DNA of 64,000 nt, taken from contig NZ_VUOB01000033.1 in the NCBI RefSeq assembly GCF_008386585.1, forward strand, positions 9,741-73,740, given 5' to 3'. This DNA comes from Solihabitans fulvus (GTDB lineage Bacteria > Actinomycetota > Actinomycetes > Mycobacteriales > Pseudonocardiaceae). Both the position numbers and the translations under genes were made by a program. Shown here piece after piece: positions 33,377 to 41,260 of this stretch. Numbering within the stretch: position 1 is the stretch's first letter; every line of letters begins with the position of its first letter. The notes below the pieces were generated by a model that worked only from the letters and a program-made list of their open reading frames with translations, was not told the DNA's origin and searched no databases.

Positions 33377-33478
33377 TGACTGGCTGGCTGAGTGACTGGC
33401 TGGCCGCCTGACCGCGTGCCTGGCTGGCCGCCTGACTGGCTGGCTGGCCGCCTGCCTGCCTGCCTGGCCGCCTGGCCG
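33377..33478. repeat. Short tandem repeats of TGGCTGGCCGCCTGAC type
   Basis: The 128-base gap between the giant glycosyltransferase and the convergent metallopeptidase is mostly degenerate repeats built from CTGGCTGGCCGCCTGAC and CTGCCTGCCTGC. Units vary from 16 to 24 bases. There is no coding potential. Slippage-prone sequence of this type may vary between strains. Confidence 0.6.
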
Positions 33479-33494
33479 TCAGTCAGGTGCCGTC

Positions 33495-33968
33495 TCAGTC
33501 GCCGTCGACGACGTCCGGATCCAGCCCGAGGTAGGTCGCCACCTGCTCCACCAGCACGTCGTGCACCAGATCCGCGAGGTCGGCTCCGTCCTTCGCCCGC
33601 GCCTCCAGCGGCCGCCGATACAGCACGATCCGCGCCCTGGTCGGCAGCCCGCGCCGATCGACCCCTGCCGGCACCAGCCGCGCCAGCGGCACGTTCCCGT
33701 CCTCGATCACGCCGTCGTCCCAGGTCAGCACCTGGTCAGCCGACATGTGCACGTCGGGCACGTCGTCAACCGCCACGTCGAGCTGCGTCAGCTCGGTCCG
33801 CCACCGACCCTCGATCGGTTCGAGCGCCTCGAGGACCAGCCCGTCGAACCGCTCGGCCCTGCTGCGGGCGGCGGGCAGCGTCGACGGATACAACGGCCCG
33901 CGCAACCCGCGGCCGTGCCGGTCGCGGTTGCGCCGAACCTGCCGTCGCGAACTCCAAGCCGTCACCAC
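33495..33968 (-). CDS. Metallopeptidase family protein (zincin-like, Rv3259 type)
   Basis: A 157-residue protein I place in the minimal-zincin-like family adjacent to whiB2 in mycobacteria. Features are LVLEALEPIEGRW near the start, VDDVPDVHMSADQ in the middle, VLYRRPLEARAKDGADLADLV, then HDVLVEQVATYLGLDPDVVDGD. The family normally has an HExxH-like motif at the last position; here it reads HDVLVEQ, so the catalytic glutamate is not in the expected place and activity is doubtful. The GTG start has no clear ribosome site. It converges on the giant glycosyltransferase. Confidence 0.75.
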   Translation of the reverse strand: MVTAWSSRRQVRRNRDRHGRGLRGPLYPSTLPAARSRAERFDGLVLEALEPIEGRWRTELTQLDVAVDDVPDVHMSADQVLTWDDGVIEDGNVPLARLVPAGVDRRGLPTRARIVLYRRPLEARAKDGADLADLVHDVLVEQVATYLGLDPDVVDGD

Positions 33969-34088
33969 GGCGAAAAGGGTACGCGGCCGTGCCGGCGCAG
34001 GTCCCGGGCGCGTCGCCGATACCCTCGCGTGGTGTGTCGCAGCGTGCCTTCGACGCGAGGGTGCCGCGACGCGCTATCGTCCCCGTTC

Positions 34089-34448
34089 GTGCGGAGCGTG
34101 AGGCGGTGCTCGCGAACCGGGTGCGCCAACCCGGCAGTCGCCACGCTCACCTACGCCTATGCGGACTCCACCGCCGTCGTCGGCCCGCTCGCCACCTACT
34201 CCGAACCGCACAGCTACGACCTGTGCGAGGAGCACGCGCTGCGGCTCACCGCCCCCCGTGGCTGGGAGGTCGTCCGGCACCAGGGCGAGTTCGTCGCCCC
34301 CCAGCCTTCCGTGGACGACCTGACCGCGCTCGCCGAGGCCGTGCGGGAGGCCGGCCGCGCCGATCGCCCGGTCGAACAGGCAGAGGCCCCCGCGGGCAGC
34401 GGGCGACGCGGTCACCTGCGGGTCCTGCCCGATCCCGTCGAGGACTGA
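34089..34448 (+). CDS. DUF3499 family protein
   Basis: A 119-residue protein with a compact N-terminal Cys/His region, RRCSRTGCANPAVATLTYAY followed by YDLCEEHALRLTAPRGW. Two C-x4-C and C-x2-H pairs probably bind zinc, giving a small treble-clef-like domain. The rest is an acidic helical tail (DDLTALAEAVREAG). DUF3499 proteins lie beside phosphomannomutase in many actinomycetes (compare Rv3258c), but no function is established. The GTG at 34089 is used because the zinc-like domain begins directly after it. It precedes pmmA by about 114 bases. Confidence 0.8.
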   Translation: MRSVRRCSRTGCANPAVATLTYAYADSTAVVGPLATYSEPHSYDLCEEHALRLTAPRGWEVVRHQGEFVAPQPSVDDLTALAEAVREAGRADRPVEQAEAPAGSGRRGHLRVLPDPVED

Positions 34449-34562
34449 CCGAGCCCGCACATCACCCACCCGGACGCCGGTAGGCTGCCGCAGGCAGTGC
34501 GGTGGCTCCTGTCAAGGGGCAGCCGATGGCAGAGGTGAAGCCGAGTGACTCGGGAGTAACGC

Positions 34563-35915
34563 GTGCGCGACCTGTCCGGAATCGTCAAGGCGTACGACAT
34601 CCGTGGAGTGGTGGGTGAGCAGCTTGACGCGGACATCGTCCGCGACTTCGGCGCTGCCTTCGCACGGCTGGTCGGCGGTCCGGCCGTCGTCATCGGGCAC
34701 GACATGCGCGACTCGTCTCCCGGCCTGGCCTCGGCGTTCGCCGAGGGCGTCACCGGCCAGGGCGTCGACGTGGTCAGCATCGGCCTGGCCAGCACGGACA
34801 TGCTCTACTTCGCCTCCGGCCGGCTGAACCTGCCCGGCGCGATGTTCACCGCGAGCCACAACCCGGCCAAGTACAACGGCATCAAGCTGTGCCGGGCTGG
34901 CGCGGCCCCGGTCGGCCAGGACACCGGGCTGGCCGCGATCCGCGAGGGCGCCGAGCAGGGCGTCCCGGCCGCCGACGGCGTCACCCCCGGCAGCGTCTCC
35001 GAGCGCGACATGCTCGTCGAGTACGCCGCCTACCTGCGTGAACTCGTCGACCTGTCGGGCAGCCGCCCGCTCAAGGTCGTGGTCGACGCCGGCAACGGCA
35101 TGGGCGGCCACACCGTGCCGAGCGTCTTCGCCGGGCTGCCCATCGAGGTCGTGCCGATGTACTTCGAGCTGGACGGCAACTTCCCCAACCACGAGGCGAA
35201 CCCGCTCGACCCGAAGAACGTCGTCGACCTCCAGGCGAAGGTCGTCGAGGTCGGCGCGGACGCCGGCCTCGCCTTCGACGGCGACGCCGACCGCTGCTTC
35301 GTGATCGACGAGCGCGGCGAGCCAGTCTCCCCGAGCACGATCACCGCCCTGGTCGCCGTGCGCGAGCTGGTCAAGGAGCCCGGCGGCACGATCATCCACA
35401 ACCTGATCACCTCCAAGGGCGTCCCGGAGATCGTCGCGGAGCACGGCGGCAAGCCGGTGCGCACCCGCGTGGGCCACTCCTTCATCAAGGAGCAGATGGC
35501 CGCGACCGGCGCGATCTTCGGCGGCGAGCACTCGGCGCACTACTACTTCCGCGACTTCTGGCGGGCCGACACCGGCATGCTGGCCGCGCTGCACGTGCTG
35601 GCCGCGCTCGGCGAGCAGGACCGGCCGCTGTCGGAGCTGACCAGCGAGTACGGCCGTTACGCCGCCTCCGGCGAGATCAACTCCACGGTCGACGACCAGG
35701 CCGGCCGGATGACCGCCGTGCAGGCCGCCTTCGCCGGCCGCGACGGGGTTACCGTTGACGAGTTGGACGGGCTCACCGTGAACCTGCCCGACGGGTCGTG
35801 GTTCAACCTCCGCCCCTCCAACACCGAGCCGCTGCTCCGACTCAACGTGGAAGCCGCTGACGCGGACGCGGTCGCCGCGCTGCGCGACGAGGTTCTTGCC
35901 CTCGTCCGCAGCTGA
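34563..35915 (+). CDS. pmmA: Phosphomannomutase/phosphoglucomutase
   Basis: A 450-residue alpha-D-phosphohexomutase that converts mannose-6-phosphate to mannose-1-phosphate (and possibly the glucose equivalents). All family motifs are present: the phosphoserine loop TASHNPAKYNGIK, the metal-binding FDGDADRCFVID, the sugar-binding GGEHSAHYYF, and the phosphate-binding RPSNTEPLLRLNVEA. The GTG at 34563 follows a GGAG. It is upstream of the Trm112-like, TobH and manA genes on the same strand, with manA providing its substrate and the pyrophosphorylase at 23178 using its product. Confidence 0.93.
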   Translation: MRDLSGIVKAYDIRGVVGEQLDADIVRDFGAAFARLVGGPAVVIGHDMRDSSPGLASAFAEGVTGQGVDVVSIGLASTDMLYFASGRLNLPGAMFTASHNPAKYNGIKLCRAGAAPVGQDTGLAAIREGAEQGVPAADGVTPGSVSERDMLVEYAAYLRELVDLSGSRPLKVVVDAGNGMGGHTVPSVFAGLPIEVVPMYFELDGNFPNHEANPLDPKNVVDLQAKVVEVGADAGLAFDGDADRCFVIDERGEPVSPSTITALVAVRELVKEPGGTIIHNLITSKGVPEIVAEHGGKPVRTRVGHSFIKEQMAATGAIFGGEHSAHYYFRDFWRADTGMLAALHVLAALGEQDRPLSELTSEYGRYAASGEINSTVDDQAGRMTAVQAAFAGRDGVTVDELDGLTVNLPDGSWFNLRPSNTEPLLRLNVEAADADAVAALRDEVLALVRS

Positions 35916-35989
35916 CCGCGCGGGCGGTGGCCCGTGCCGCACCTCGCACGCCACTGCCCGGACCACATCGCCGAACGCAAGGAGAGACC

Positions 35990-36262
35990 GTGGCCGTCCA
36001 GCTCGACCCGCAGTTGTTGGAGATCCTGGCGTGCCCGTGCCCGGAGCACGCGCCGTTGCAGGTCGGCACACCCGAGGACGCCATGGCCGACTTCCTCACC
36101 TGCACCTCGTGCGGCCGGGCCTTCCCGGTGCGCGACGGCATTCCGGTGCTCCTGCTCGACGAGGCCGTCGACGCGGCGGCGGCCCGACAGGGCGCCGGTG
36201 ACGGCGCGGTCTCCGCGAGGTCGGCGGGTTCGCCTGCCGACGGAGACTCGACGGCTGGGTGA
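35990..36262 (+). CDS. Trm112 family protein
   Basis: A 90-residue small zinc-ribbon-like protein from the GTG at 35990, with GGAGAG directly upstream. Features are LDPQLLEILACPCPEHAPLQV, LTCTSCGRAFPVRDGIPVLLLDEA. Cysteine pairs CPC and CTSC flank a strand-turn, as in Trm112/YcaR proteins that activate methyltransferases. The last 30 residues are low complexity. Its stop overlaps the GTG of the next gene by four bases. It is unclear whether it assists a methyltransferase here or is linked to the sugar-nucleotide operon only by position. Confidence 0.85.
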   Translation: MAVQLDPQLLEILACPCPEHAPLQVGTPEDAMADFLTCTSCGRAFPVRDGIPVLLLDEAVDAAAARQGAGDGAVSARSAGSPADGDSTAG

Positions 36263-37353
36263 GTTCGGTGCTCGACGACAGCCTGCTCGACGACTCGGCC
36301 CGGCTCGCCGACGCCGACACCGCCGGGTTCCTGCGGGCGGCGGCGCTGGCCGGGGCCCAGGTGCGGGCCACCTCGGAGGCCGCGGCCGAGCTGGGTGTTT
36401 CCGCCGTCCTGGCCGATGTGCGGCCAAGGGCGCTCGTGCTGGTCACGCGGCCCGGCGTCGGGCCGGCCGTCGCCCGGCTGGTGGGCGCGCTGCTCGGCCC
36501 GTCCTGCCCGGTGCCGGTCGTGGTCGCCGACAGCGTGCCGACCTGGGTCGGCGCGCTGGACGTCGTGGTGGCGCACACCGACGACTCGAACGACGTCGTG
36601 CTGGCCGAGACCGTGGACCGCGCCGCCCGCCGGGGCGCGCAGATCCTGCTCACCGCGCCGCAGGACGGCCCGGTCGCCGCGGCGGCGGCCGGCAGGGCGC
36701 TGCTGTTGCCGCCGAGGATCGAGCTGCCGCGCGGTTTCGACTTCGTCAGGGCGCTGACCGGCGCGCTGATCGTGCTCGGACAGCTCGGCCTGTTGCGCAC
36801 GGACCTGGACATGCTGGCCGACGAGCTGGACCGGGAGGCCGAGCGCGGCCACCCGATGCACGAGTCGTTCGTGAACCCGGCGAAGGCGCTGGCGCTGCGC
36901 CTCGCCGACCGCACGCCGCTGCTGTGGGGGCTGGACGAGGTGGCGGCCGCCGTCGCGGGCCACGGCGCGGCCACGCTCGCCGGCCGGGCCGGCGTGGTGA
37001 GCGACGTCGCCGACTACCAACAGGCGTTGACGCGGCCGGTGCTGCACCGGCTGGCGTTGCAGGGTGGATCCGAGGCCGATCTGTTCGCGGATCCCGACGA
37101 CGGGCCGTCCGGCGCGCAGCTGCGGGTGCTGCTGCTCGCCGTGCGCCAGGGGCCCGCCGCGGAGCAGGCCAGGCGGACGGCCGAGCGCATGCTGCCCGGC
37201 GCCGATCTGCTCGAGCCCGCAGAAGAGGTGTCCGGGGGCGACGCGGTCTGTGCCGCACTGCTCGCCCTGCGATTCGAGTTGGCCGCGCTGTACCTGGGTC
37301 TTGCCGCCGGAACGTTGGGCGGCTCGGGGCAGTTCGCGCCTACCGCCGTCTGA
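36259..37353 (+). CDS. SIS-domain/TobH family protein
   Basis: A 364-residue protein of the phosphoglucose/phosphomannose isomerase-like SIS group between phosphomannomutase and manA (compare Rv3256c). The N-terminal half has repeated Rossmann-like segments (SAVLADVRPRALVLVTRPG, VVVADSVPTWVGALDVVVAHT, VDRAARRGAQILLTAP), and the C-terminal half is helical (FVRALTGALIVLGQLGLL, FVNPAKALALRLADR). Catalytic residues of true isomerases are not obvious, so activity is uncertain. It is translationally coupled to the Trm112-like gene. A role in mannose or related sugar metabolism is inferred from the operon. Confidence 0.8.
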   Translation: MSSVLDDSLLDDSARLADADTAGFLRAAALAGAQVRATSEAAAELGVSAVLADVRPRALVLVTRPGVGPAVARLVGALLGPSCPVPVVVADSVPTWVGALDVVVAHTDDSNDVVLAETVDRAARRGAQILLTAPQDGPVAAAAAGRALLLPPRIELPRGFDFVRALTGALIVLGQLGLLRTDLDMLADELDREAERGHPMHESFVNPAKALALRLADRTPLLWGLDEVAAAVAGHGAATLAGRAGVVSDVADYQQALTRPVLHRLALQGGSEADLFADPDDGPSGAQLRVLLLAVRQGPAAEQARRTAERMLPGADLLEPAEEVSGGDAVCAALLALRFELAALYLGLAAGTLGGSGQFAPTAV

Positions 37354-37396
37354 GCGTCAGACGCTCTGGCGTGCCGATGAGGGAGTGAGTTACCAA

Positions 37397-38620
37397 GTGG
37401 ACTTGCTGCGAAACGCAGTGCGGCCGTACGCGTGGGGATCGCGCACGGCCATCGCCGACCTGCTCGGGCGTGAGGTGCCCGCGCCGCACCCCGAGGCCGA
37501 GCTGTGGCTCGGCGCGCACCCCGGCGACCCGTCGACGGTGCTCGGCGCGGACGGCGAGCGTTCGCTGCTGGACCTGGTCACCGAGGACCCGATCGGTCAG
37601 CTCGGCGAGCGGTGCGCAACGCGCTGGGGCAACCGGTTGCCGTTCCTGCTCAAGGTGTTGGCGGCCGAGGAGGCGCTGAGCCTTCAGGCGCACCCGTCCG
37701 CGGCGCAGGCGGCCGAGGGTTTCGCGCGCGAGGAGGCCGCCGGCATCGGCCGCGACGCGCCGACCCGCAACTACCGCGACCCGACGGCCAAGCCCGAGCT
37801 GATCTGCGCGCTCACCGAGTTCCACGCGCTGGCCGGGTTCCGCGACCCGCAGCGCACGGTGACGCTGCTGCGGTCGCTCGAGGTGCCGGAGTTGGCGCAC
37901 TACACCGAGCTGCTGGCCGTGCAGCCGGACGCCGACGGCCTGCGCGCCCTGTTCACCACGTGGATCACGCTGCCCCAGCCCACGCTGGACGCGTTGCTGC
38001 CCAAGGTCCTCGACGCGTGCGTGCTGCACGTGAAGGCGCACGGCGAGTTCGACCTGGAGTGCCGCACGATCCTCGAACTCGGCGAGGCCTACCCCGGCGA
38101 CGCCGGGGTGCTGGCCGCCATGCTGCTCAACCGGCTCGTGCTCCAGCCCGGCGAGGCGATCTACCTGCCGGCCGGCAACCTGCACGCCTACCTGCACGGC
38201 ACCGGCATCGAGATCCTGGCCAACTCGGACAACATCCTGCGCTGCGGCCTCACCCCGAAGCACGTCGACGTGCCGGAGTTGTTGCGGGTGCTGGACTTCA
38301 CCTGCGGGGACATGCCGGTGCTCGGCGGCGACCCTGCCGCGCCTGGCCTGCTGACCTACCGCACGGACGCGCCGGAGTTCGAGCTGTCCCGCATCGAGCT
38401 GGCCGGCGGCGCGGCCGGCGAGGCCGTGGTCGGCAGCGTCGGTCCCCGCATCCTGATCTGCACGCGGGGTTCGGTGCGGCTGCGCACCGCCGACGGCGAG
38501 GCCGTGACGCTGGTGCGCGGCCAGTCGGTGTGGCTGGCCGCCGCGGAGCCCGAGGTGCTGCTCGACGCGGTCGGCGACGCGCCAGCGCAGGTGTTCCTGG
38601 CCACGGCAGGCGCGGCTTAG
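37397..38620 (+). CDS. manA: Mannose-6-phosphate isomerase, class I
   Basis: A 407-residue zinc enzyme interconverting fructose-6-phosphate and mannose-6-phosphate, the entry to GDP-mannose. It starts RNAVRPYAWGSRTAIADLLG; metal ligands lie in LSLQAHPSAAQA, TAKPELICAL and NILRCGLTPKHVDV. The GTG at 37397 is used because GAGGGAG lies 11 bases upstream and homologues begin at this point; a GTG at 37385 is the alternative. It follows tobH by 43 bases. The C-terminal cupin (IELAGGAAGEAVVGSVGPRILICTRG) is complete. Normal length for the family. Confidence 0.93.
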   Translation: MDLLRNAVRPYAWGSRTAIADLLGREVPAPHPEAELWLGAHPGDPSTVLGADGERSLLDLVTEDPIGQLGERCATRWGNRLPFLLKVLAAEEALSLQAHPSAAQAAEGFAREEAAGIGRDAPTRNYRDPTAKPELICALTEFHALAGFRDPQRTVTLLRSLEVPELAHYTELLAVQPDADGLRALFTTWITLPQPTLDALLPKVLDACVLHVKAHGEFDLECRTILELGEAYPGDAGVLAAMLLNRLVLQPGEAIYLPAGNLHAYLHGTGIEILANSDNILRCGLTPKHVDVPELLRVLDFTCGDMPVLGGDPAAPGLLTYRTDAPEFELSRIELAGGAAGEAVVGSVGPRILICTRGSVRLRTADGEAVTLVRGQSVWLAAAEPEVLLDAVGDAPAQVFLATAGAA

Positions 38621-38657
38621 GGTTTCGGGTAAACCGGACCGGCTCGGGGAGTGCACT

Positions 38658-39581
38658 GTGTCAGCAGGCGGCGGGACAAGGGCGATCATCGCGGCACTGG
38701 CGGCGAACGCCGGCATCGCCGCGGCCAAGTTCGTCGGCTTCCTGATCACCGGTTCGTCCTCGATGCTCGCCGAGGCGGTGCACTCGGTCGCCGACACGTC
38801 CAACCAGGGCCTGCTCCTGTTGGGGCACCGGACCTCCCGGCGTGCGGCGAACGAGGAGCACCCGTTCGGGTACGGCCGCGACCGATACTTCTACTCGTTC
38901 GTGGTGGCGCTGCTGCTGTTTTCCCTCGGCTCGGTGTTCGCGCTCTACGAGGGCATCCACAAGATCGGGGACCCAGAGCCGCTGTCCTCGCCGCTGGTCG
39001 CGGTCGGCATCCTCCTGGTGGCAATTCTCCTTGAGGGGTACAGCTTCCGCACCGCGATCGGGGAGTCGCGGGAGCTCAAGGGGCAGTCGAGCTGGTGGCA
39101 GTTCGTCCGCCAGTCGCGGGTGCCGGAGCTGCCGGTGGTGCTGCTTGAGGACGCGGGGGCGTTGCTCGGCCTGGTGTTCGCGCTGGTCGGCGTCGGTCTC
39201 GCGGTGGTGACCGGGAACCCGGTCTGGGACGGGATCGGCACCCTCGCGATCGGCGTGCTGCTCGGCGTCATCGCGGTCTTCCTGATCGTGGAGATGAAGA
39301 GCCTGCTGATCGGCGAGGGCGCCACCGGCGCGGAGCTGGCCACGATCGTCGGCGAGCTGGAGGCCGGCAGGGTGGACCGGGTCATCCACATCCGCACCCT
39401 GTACCTGGGGCCGGAGGAGCTGTTGGTGGCGGCGAAGATCGCGCTCACGCCTGGGCTTCCGGTCGACGAGGTGGCCACGGCCATCGACGACGCCGAGCTG
39501 CGCGTGCGCGCGAAGGTGCCCAACGCCAAGCTGATCTACCTCGAACCCGATCTGGACCGAACGCCGTTCGCCGCCCAATAG
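38658..39581 (+). CDS. Cation diffusion facilitator transporter (SLC30A9-like)
   Basis: A 307-residue CDF transporter exporting a divalent metal (probably zinc) in exchange for protons. Six membrane segments are visible. The TM2 site is HSVAD (AEAVHSVADTSNQG), but the TM5 position is EDAGAL rather than HxxxD, which is the pattern I recall for the SLC30A9 branch, and a long cytoplasmic stretch (SRELKGQSSWWQFVRQSR) lies between TM4 and TM5 of this type. The C-terminal ferredoxin-like domain (VDRVIHIRTLYLGPEELLVAAKI) is present. The GTG follows GGGGAG. Metal specificity is not evident. Confidence 0.87.
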   Translation: MSAGGGTRAIIAALAANAGIAAAKFVGFLITGSSSMLAEAVHSVADTSNQGLLLLGHRTSRRAANEEHPFGYGRDRYFYSFVVALLLFSLGSVFALYEGIHKIGDPEPLSSPLVAVGILLVAILLEGYSFRTAIGESRELKGQSSWWQFVRQSRVPELPVVLLEDAGALLGLVFALVGVGLAVVTGNPVWDGIGTLAIGVLLGVIAVFLIVEMKSLLIGEGATGAELATIVGELEAGRVDRVIHIRTLYLGPEELLVAAKIALTPGLPVDEVATAIDDAELRVRAKVPNAKLIYLEPDLDRTPFAAQ

Positions 39582-39582
39582 G

Positions 39583-39654
39583 GACCTCGACGACCTTCGA
39601 GACTTCAGCGACCTTCTAGACCTCGGCGACTTTCGGGACCTTGGCGACTTTCGG
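39583..39654. repeat. Four tandem 18-bp repeats
   Basis: Four adjacent 18-base units (first GACCTCGACGACCTTCGA, last GACCTTGGCGACTTTCGG) fill the space between the CDF and permease genes. They match at 13 or more of 18 positions. The GACNTNG/CGACNTTCN pattern could be a protein-binding array or the relic of an in-frame peptide repeat; no start codon or ribosome site is seen. Confidence 0.7.
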
Positions 39655-39717
39655 ACCTTTCGCACTAAGGTGACCGGCGAGGCACGCACCGTGACCTCGA
39701 CGACGAGGAGGAAGACC

Positions 39718-41259
39718 TTGCCGGGCACCGGGCTGTGGCGCACCAAGTCCATCGAACAGTCCATTGCGGACACCGACGAGCCGGAAACCAAGCTCCGCAA
39801 GGAACTCACCGCACTCGACCTGACGGTGTTCGGCGTCGCGGTGGTCGTCGGGGCCGGCATCTTCACCGTGGCCGCGAGCACCGCTGGCAACATCTCGGGG
39901 CCGTCGGTCTCGCTCGCGTTCGTGATCGCCGCGATCGCCTGCGGCCTCGCCGCGCTGTGCTACGCCGAGTTCGCCTCGACCGTGCCGGTCGCCGGCAGCG
40001 CGTACACCTTCTCCTACGCCACCTTCGGCGAGTTCGTGGCGTGGATCATCGGCTGGGACCTTGCGCTGGAGTTCGCGCTGGCCGGCGCGGTGATCGCGAA
40101 GGGCTGGTCGGCGTACCTCCAGCAGGTCATCGGCCTGACCGGCAGCACCATGTCCACCTCGGTGAAGCTCGGCTCGCTCGACTTCGACTGGGGCGCGGTG
40201 CTCATCGTCGTGGTGATCGGATTGCTGCTGGCCAAGGGCACCAAGCTGTCCTCGCGGGTCAGCCAGGTGATCACCGCGATCAAGGTCGCCGTGGTGCTGC
40301 TGGTGATCGTGGTCGGCATCGGCTACATCAAGACGGAGAACTACACCCCGTTCATCCCGCCGGCCGCGCCGGCCGGCGGCTCCGCCGGCAGCGGGCTGGA
40401 GCAGTCGCTGTTCTCCCTGATTGCGGGCGGCGGCACGAGTACGTTCGGGCTGTTCGGCCTGCTGGCCGCCGCGTCGACGGTGTTCTTCGCGTTCATCGGC
40501 TTCGACATCGTGGCGACCACCGCCGAGGAGACCCGCCGGCCGCAGCGCGACCTGCCCAGGGGCATCTTCGGCTCGCTGGCCATCGTCACCGTGCTCTACG
40601 TCGCCGTCTCGCTGGTGCTGACCGGCATGGAGTCCTACAAGAACCTCGCCACCGGGGCTGACGGCGTGAAGAAGACGCTCGCCAGCGCGTTCGCCGCGAA
40701 CGGCGTCACCTGGGCGGCCGCGGTGATCTCGATCGGCGCGCTCGCCGGCCTGACGACCGTGGTGATGGTGCTGCTGCTCGGCCAGACCAGGATCCTGTTC
40801 GCGATGTCGCGGGACGGCCTGATGCCCCGCGCGCTGGCCAGGACCGGCCGCAACGGCACTCCGGTGCGGGCCACCGTGCTGGTCGCCGTGCTGGTGATCG
40901 TCGCGGCCGGCTTCTTCCCGGCCGGCAAGCTGGAGGAGATGGTGAACGTCGGCACGCTGTTCGCCTTCGTGCTGGTGTCCGCGGGCGTGATCGTGCTCAG
41001 GAGGACGCGGCCGGACCTGCCGCGCGGGTTCCGGGTGCCGCTGGTGCCGTTGGTGCCGATCCTGGCGATCCTGGCCTGCGCGTGGCTGATGCTGAACCTC
41101 ACCGTGCTGACCTGGCTGCGGTTCCTGGCGTGGATGGTCCTCGGCGTGCTGGTCTACGCCCTCTACGGCCGCAGGCACTCGGTGCTCGGCCGCCGTCAGC
41201 GGGCCGAGGCCGCCGAGCGGGCTGGTCCGGCCGCGCCTGCCGGCCAGGACACGCCCTAG
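39718..41259 (+). CDS. APC family amino acid permease
   Basis: A 513-residue transporter with about 12 membrane segments of the amino acid-polyamine-organocation superfamily (cationic amino acid transporter-like). The first segment has the unwound FGVAVVVGAGIFTVAA motif, then CYAEFASTVPVAGSAYTFSY, GWDLALEFALAGAVIAKGWS, FIGFDIVATTAEETRRPQRDLP. The TTG at 39718 has GAGGAGG six bases upstream; a GTG at 39670 would extend it by 16 residues. It follows the 18-bp repeats. The substrate may be a basic or branched amino acid, but this is not decidable from sequence. Confidence 0.87.
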   Translation: MPGTGLWRTKSIEQSIADTDEPETKLRKELTALDLTVFGVAVVVGAGIFTVAASTAGNISGPSVSLAFVIAAIACGLAALCYAEFASTVPVAGSAYTFSYATFGEFVAWIIGWDLALEFALAGAVIAKGWSAYLQQVIGLTGSTMSTSVKLGSLDFDWGAVLIVVVIGLLLAKGTKLSSRVSQVITAIKVAVVLLVIVVGIGYIKTENYTPFIPPAAPAGGSAGSGLEQSLFSLIAGGGTSTFGLFGLLAAASTVFFAFIGFDIVATTAEETRRPQRDLPRGIFGSLAIVTVLYVAVSLVLTGMESYKNLATGADGVKKTLASAFAANGVTWAAAVISIGALAGLTTVVMVLLLGQTRILFAMSRDGLMPRALARTGRNGTPVRATVLVAVLVIVAAGFFPAGKLEEMVNVGTLFAFVLVSAGVIVLRRTRPDLPRGFRVPLVPLVPILAILACAWLMLNLTVLTWLRFLAWMVLGVLVYALYGRRHSVLGRRQRAEAAERAGPAAPAGQDTP

Positions 41260-41260
41260 T

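Noticed and set aside
41246..41258. GGACACGCCCTAG resembling the right end of the MITE-like element at the permease stop
   Set aside because: Only 12-13 bases match, without a partner arm or duplication; probably chance.
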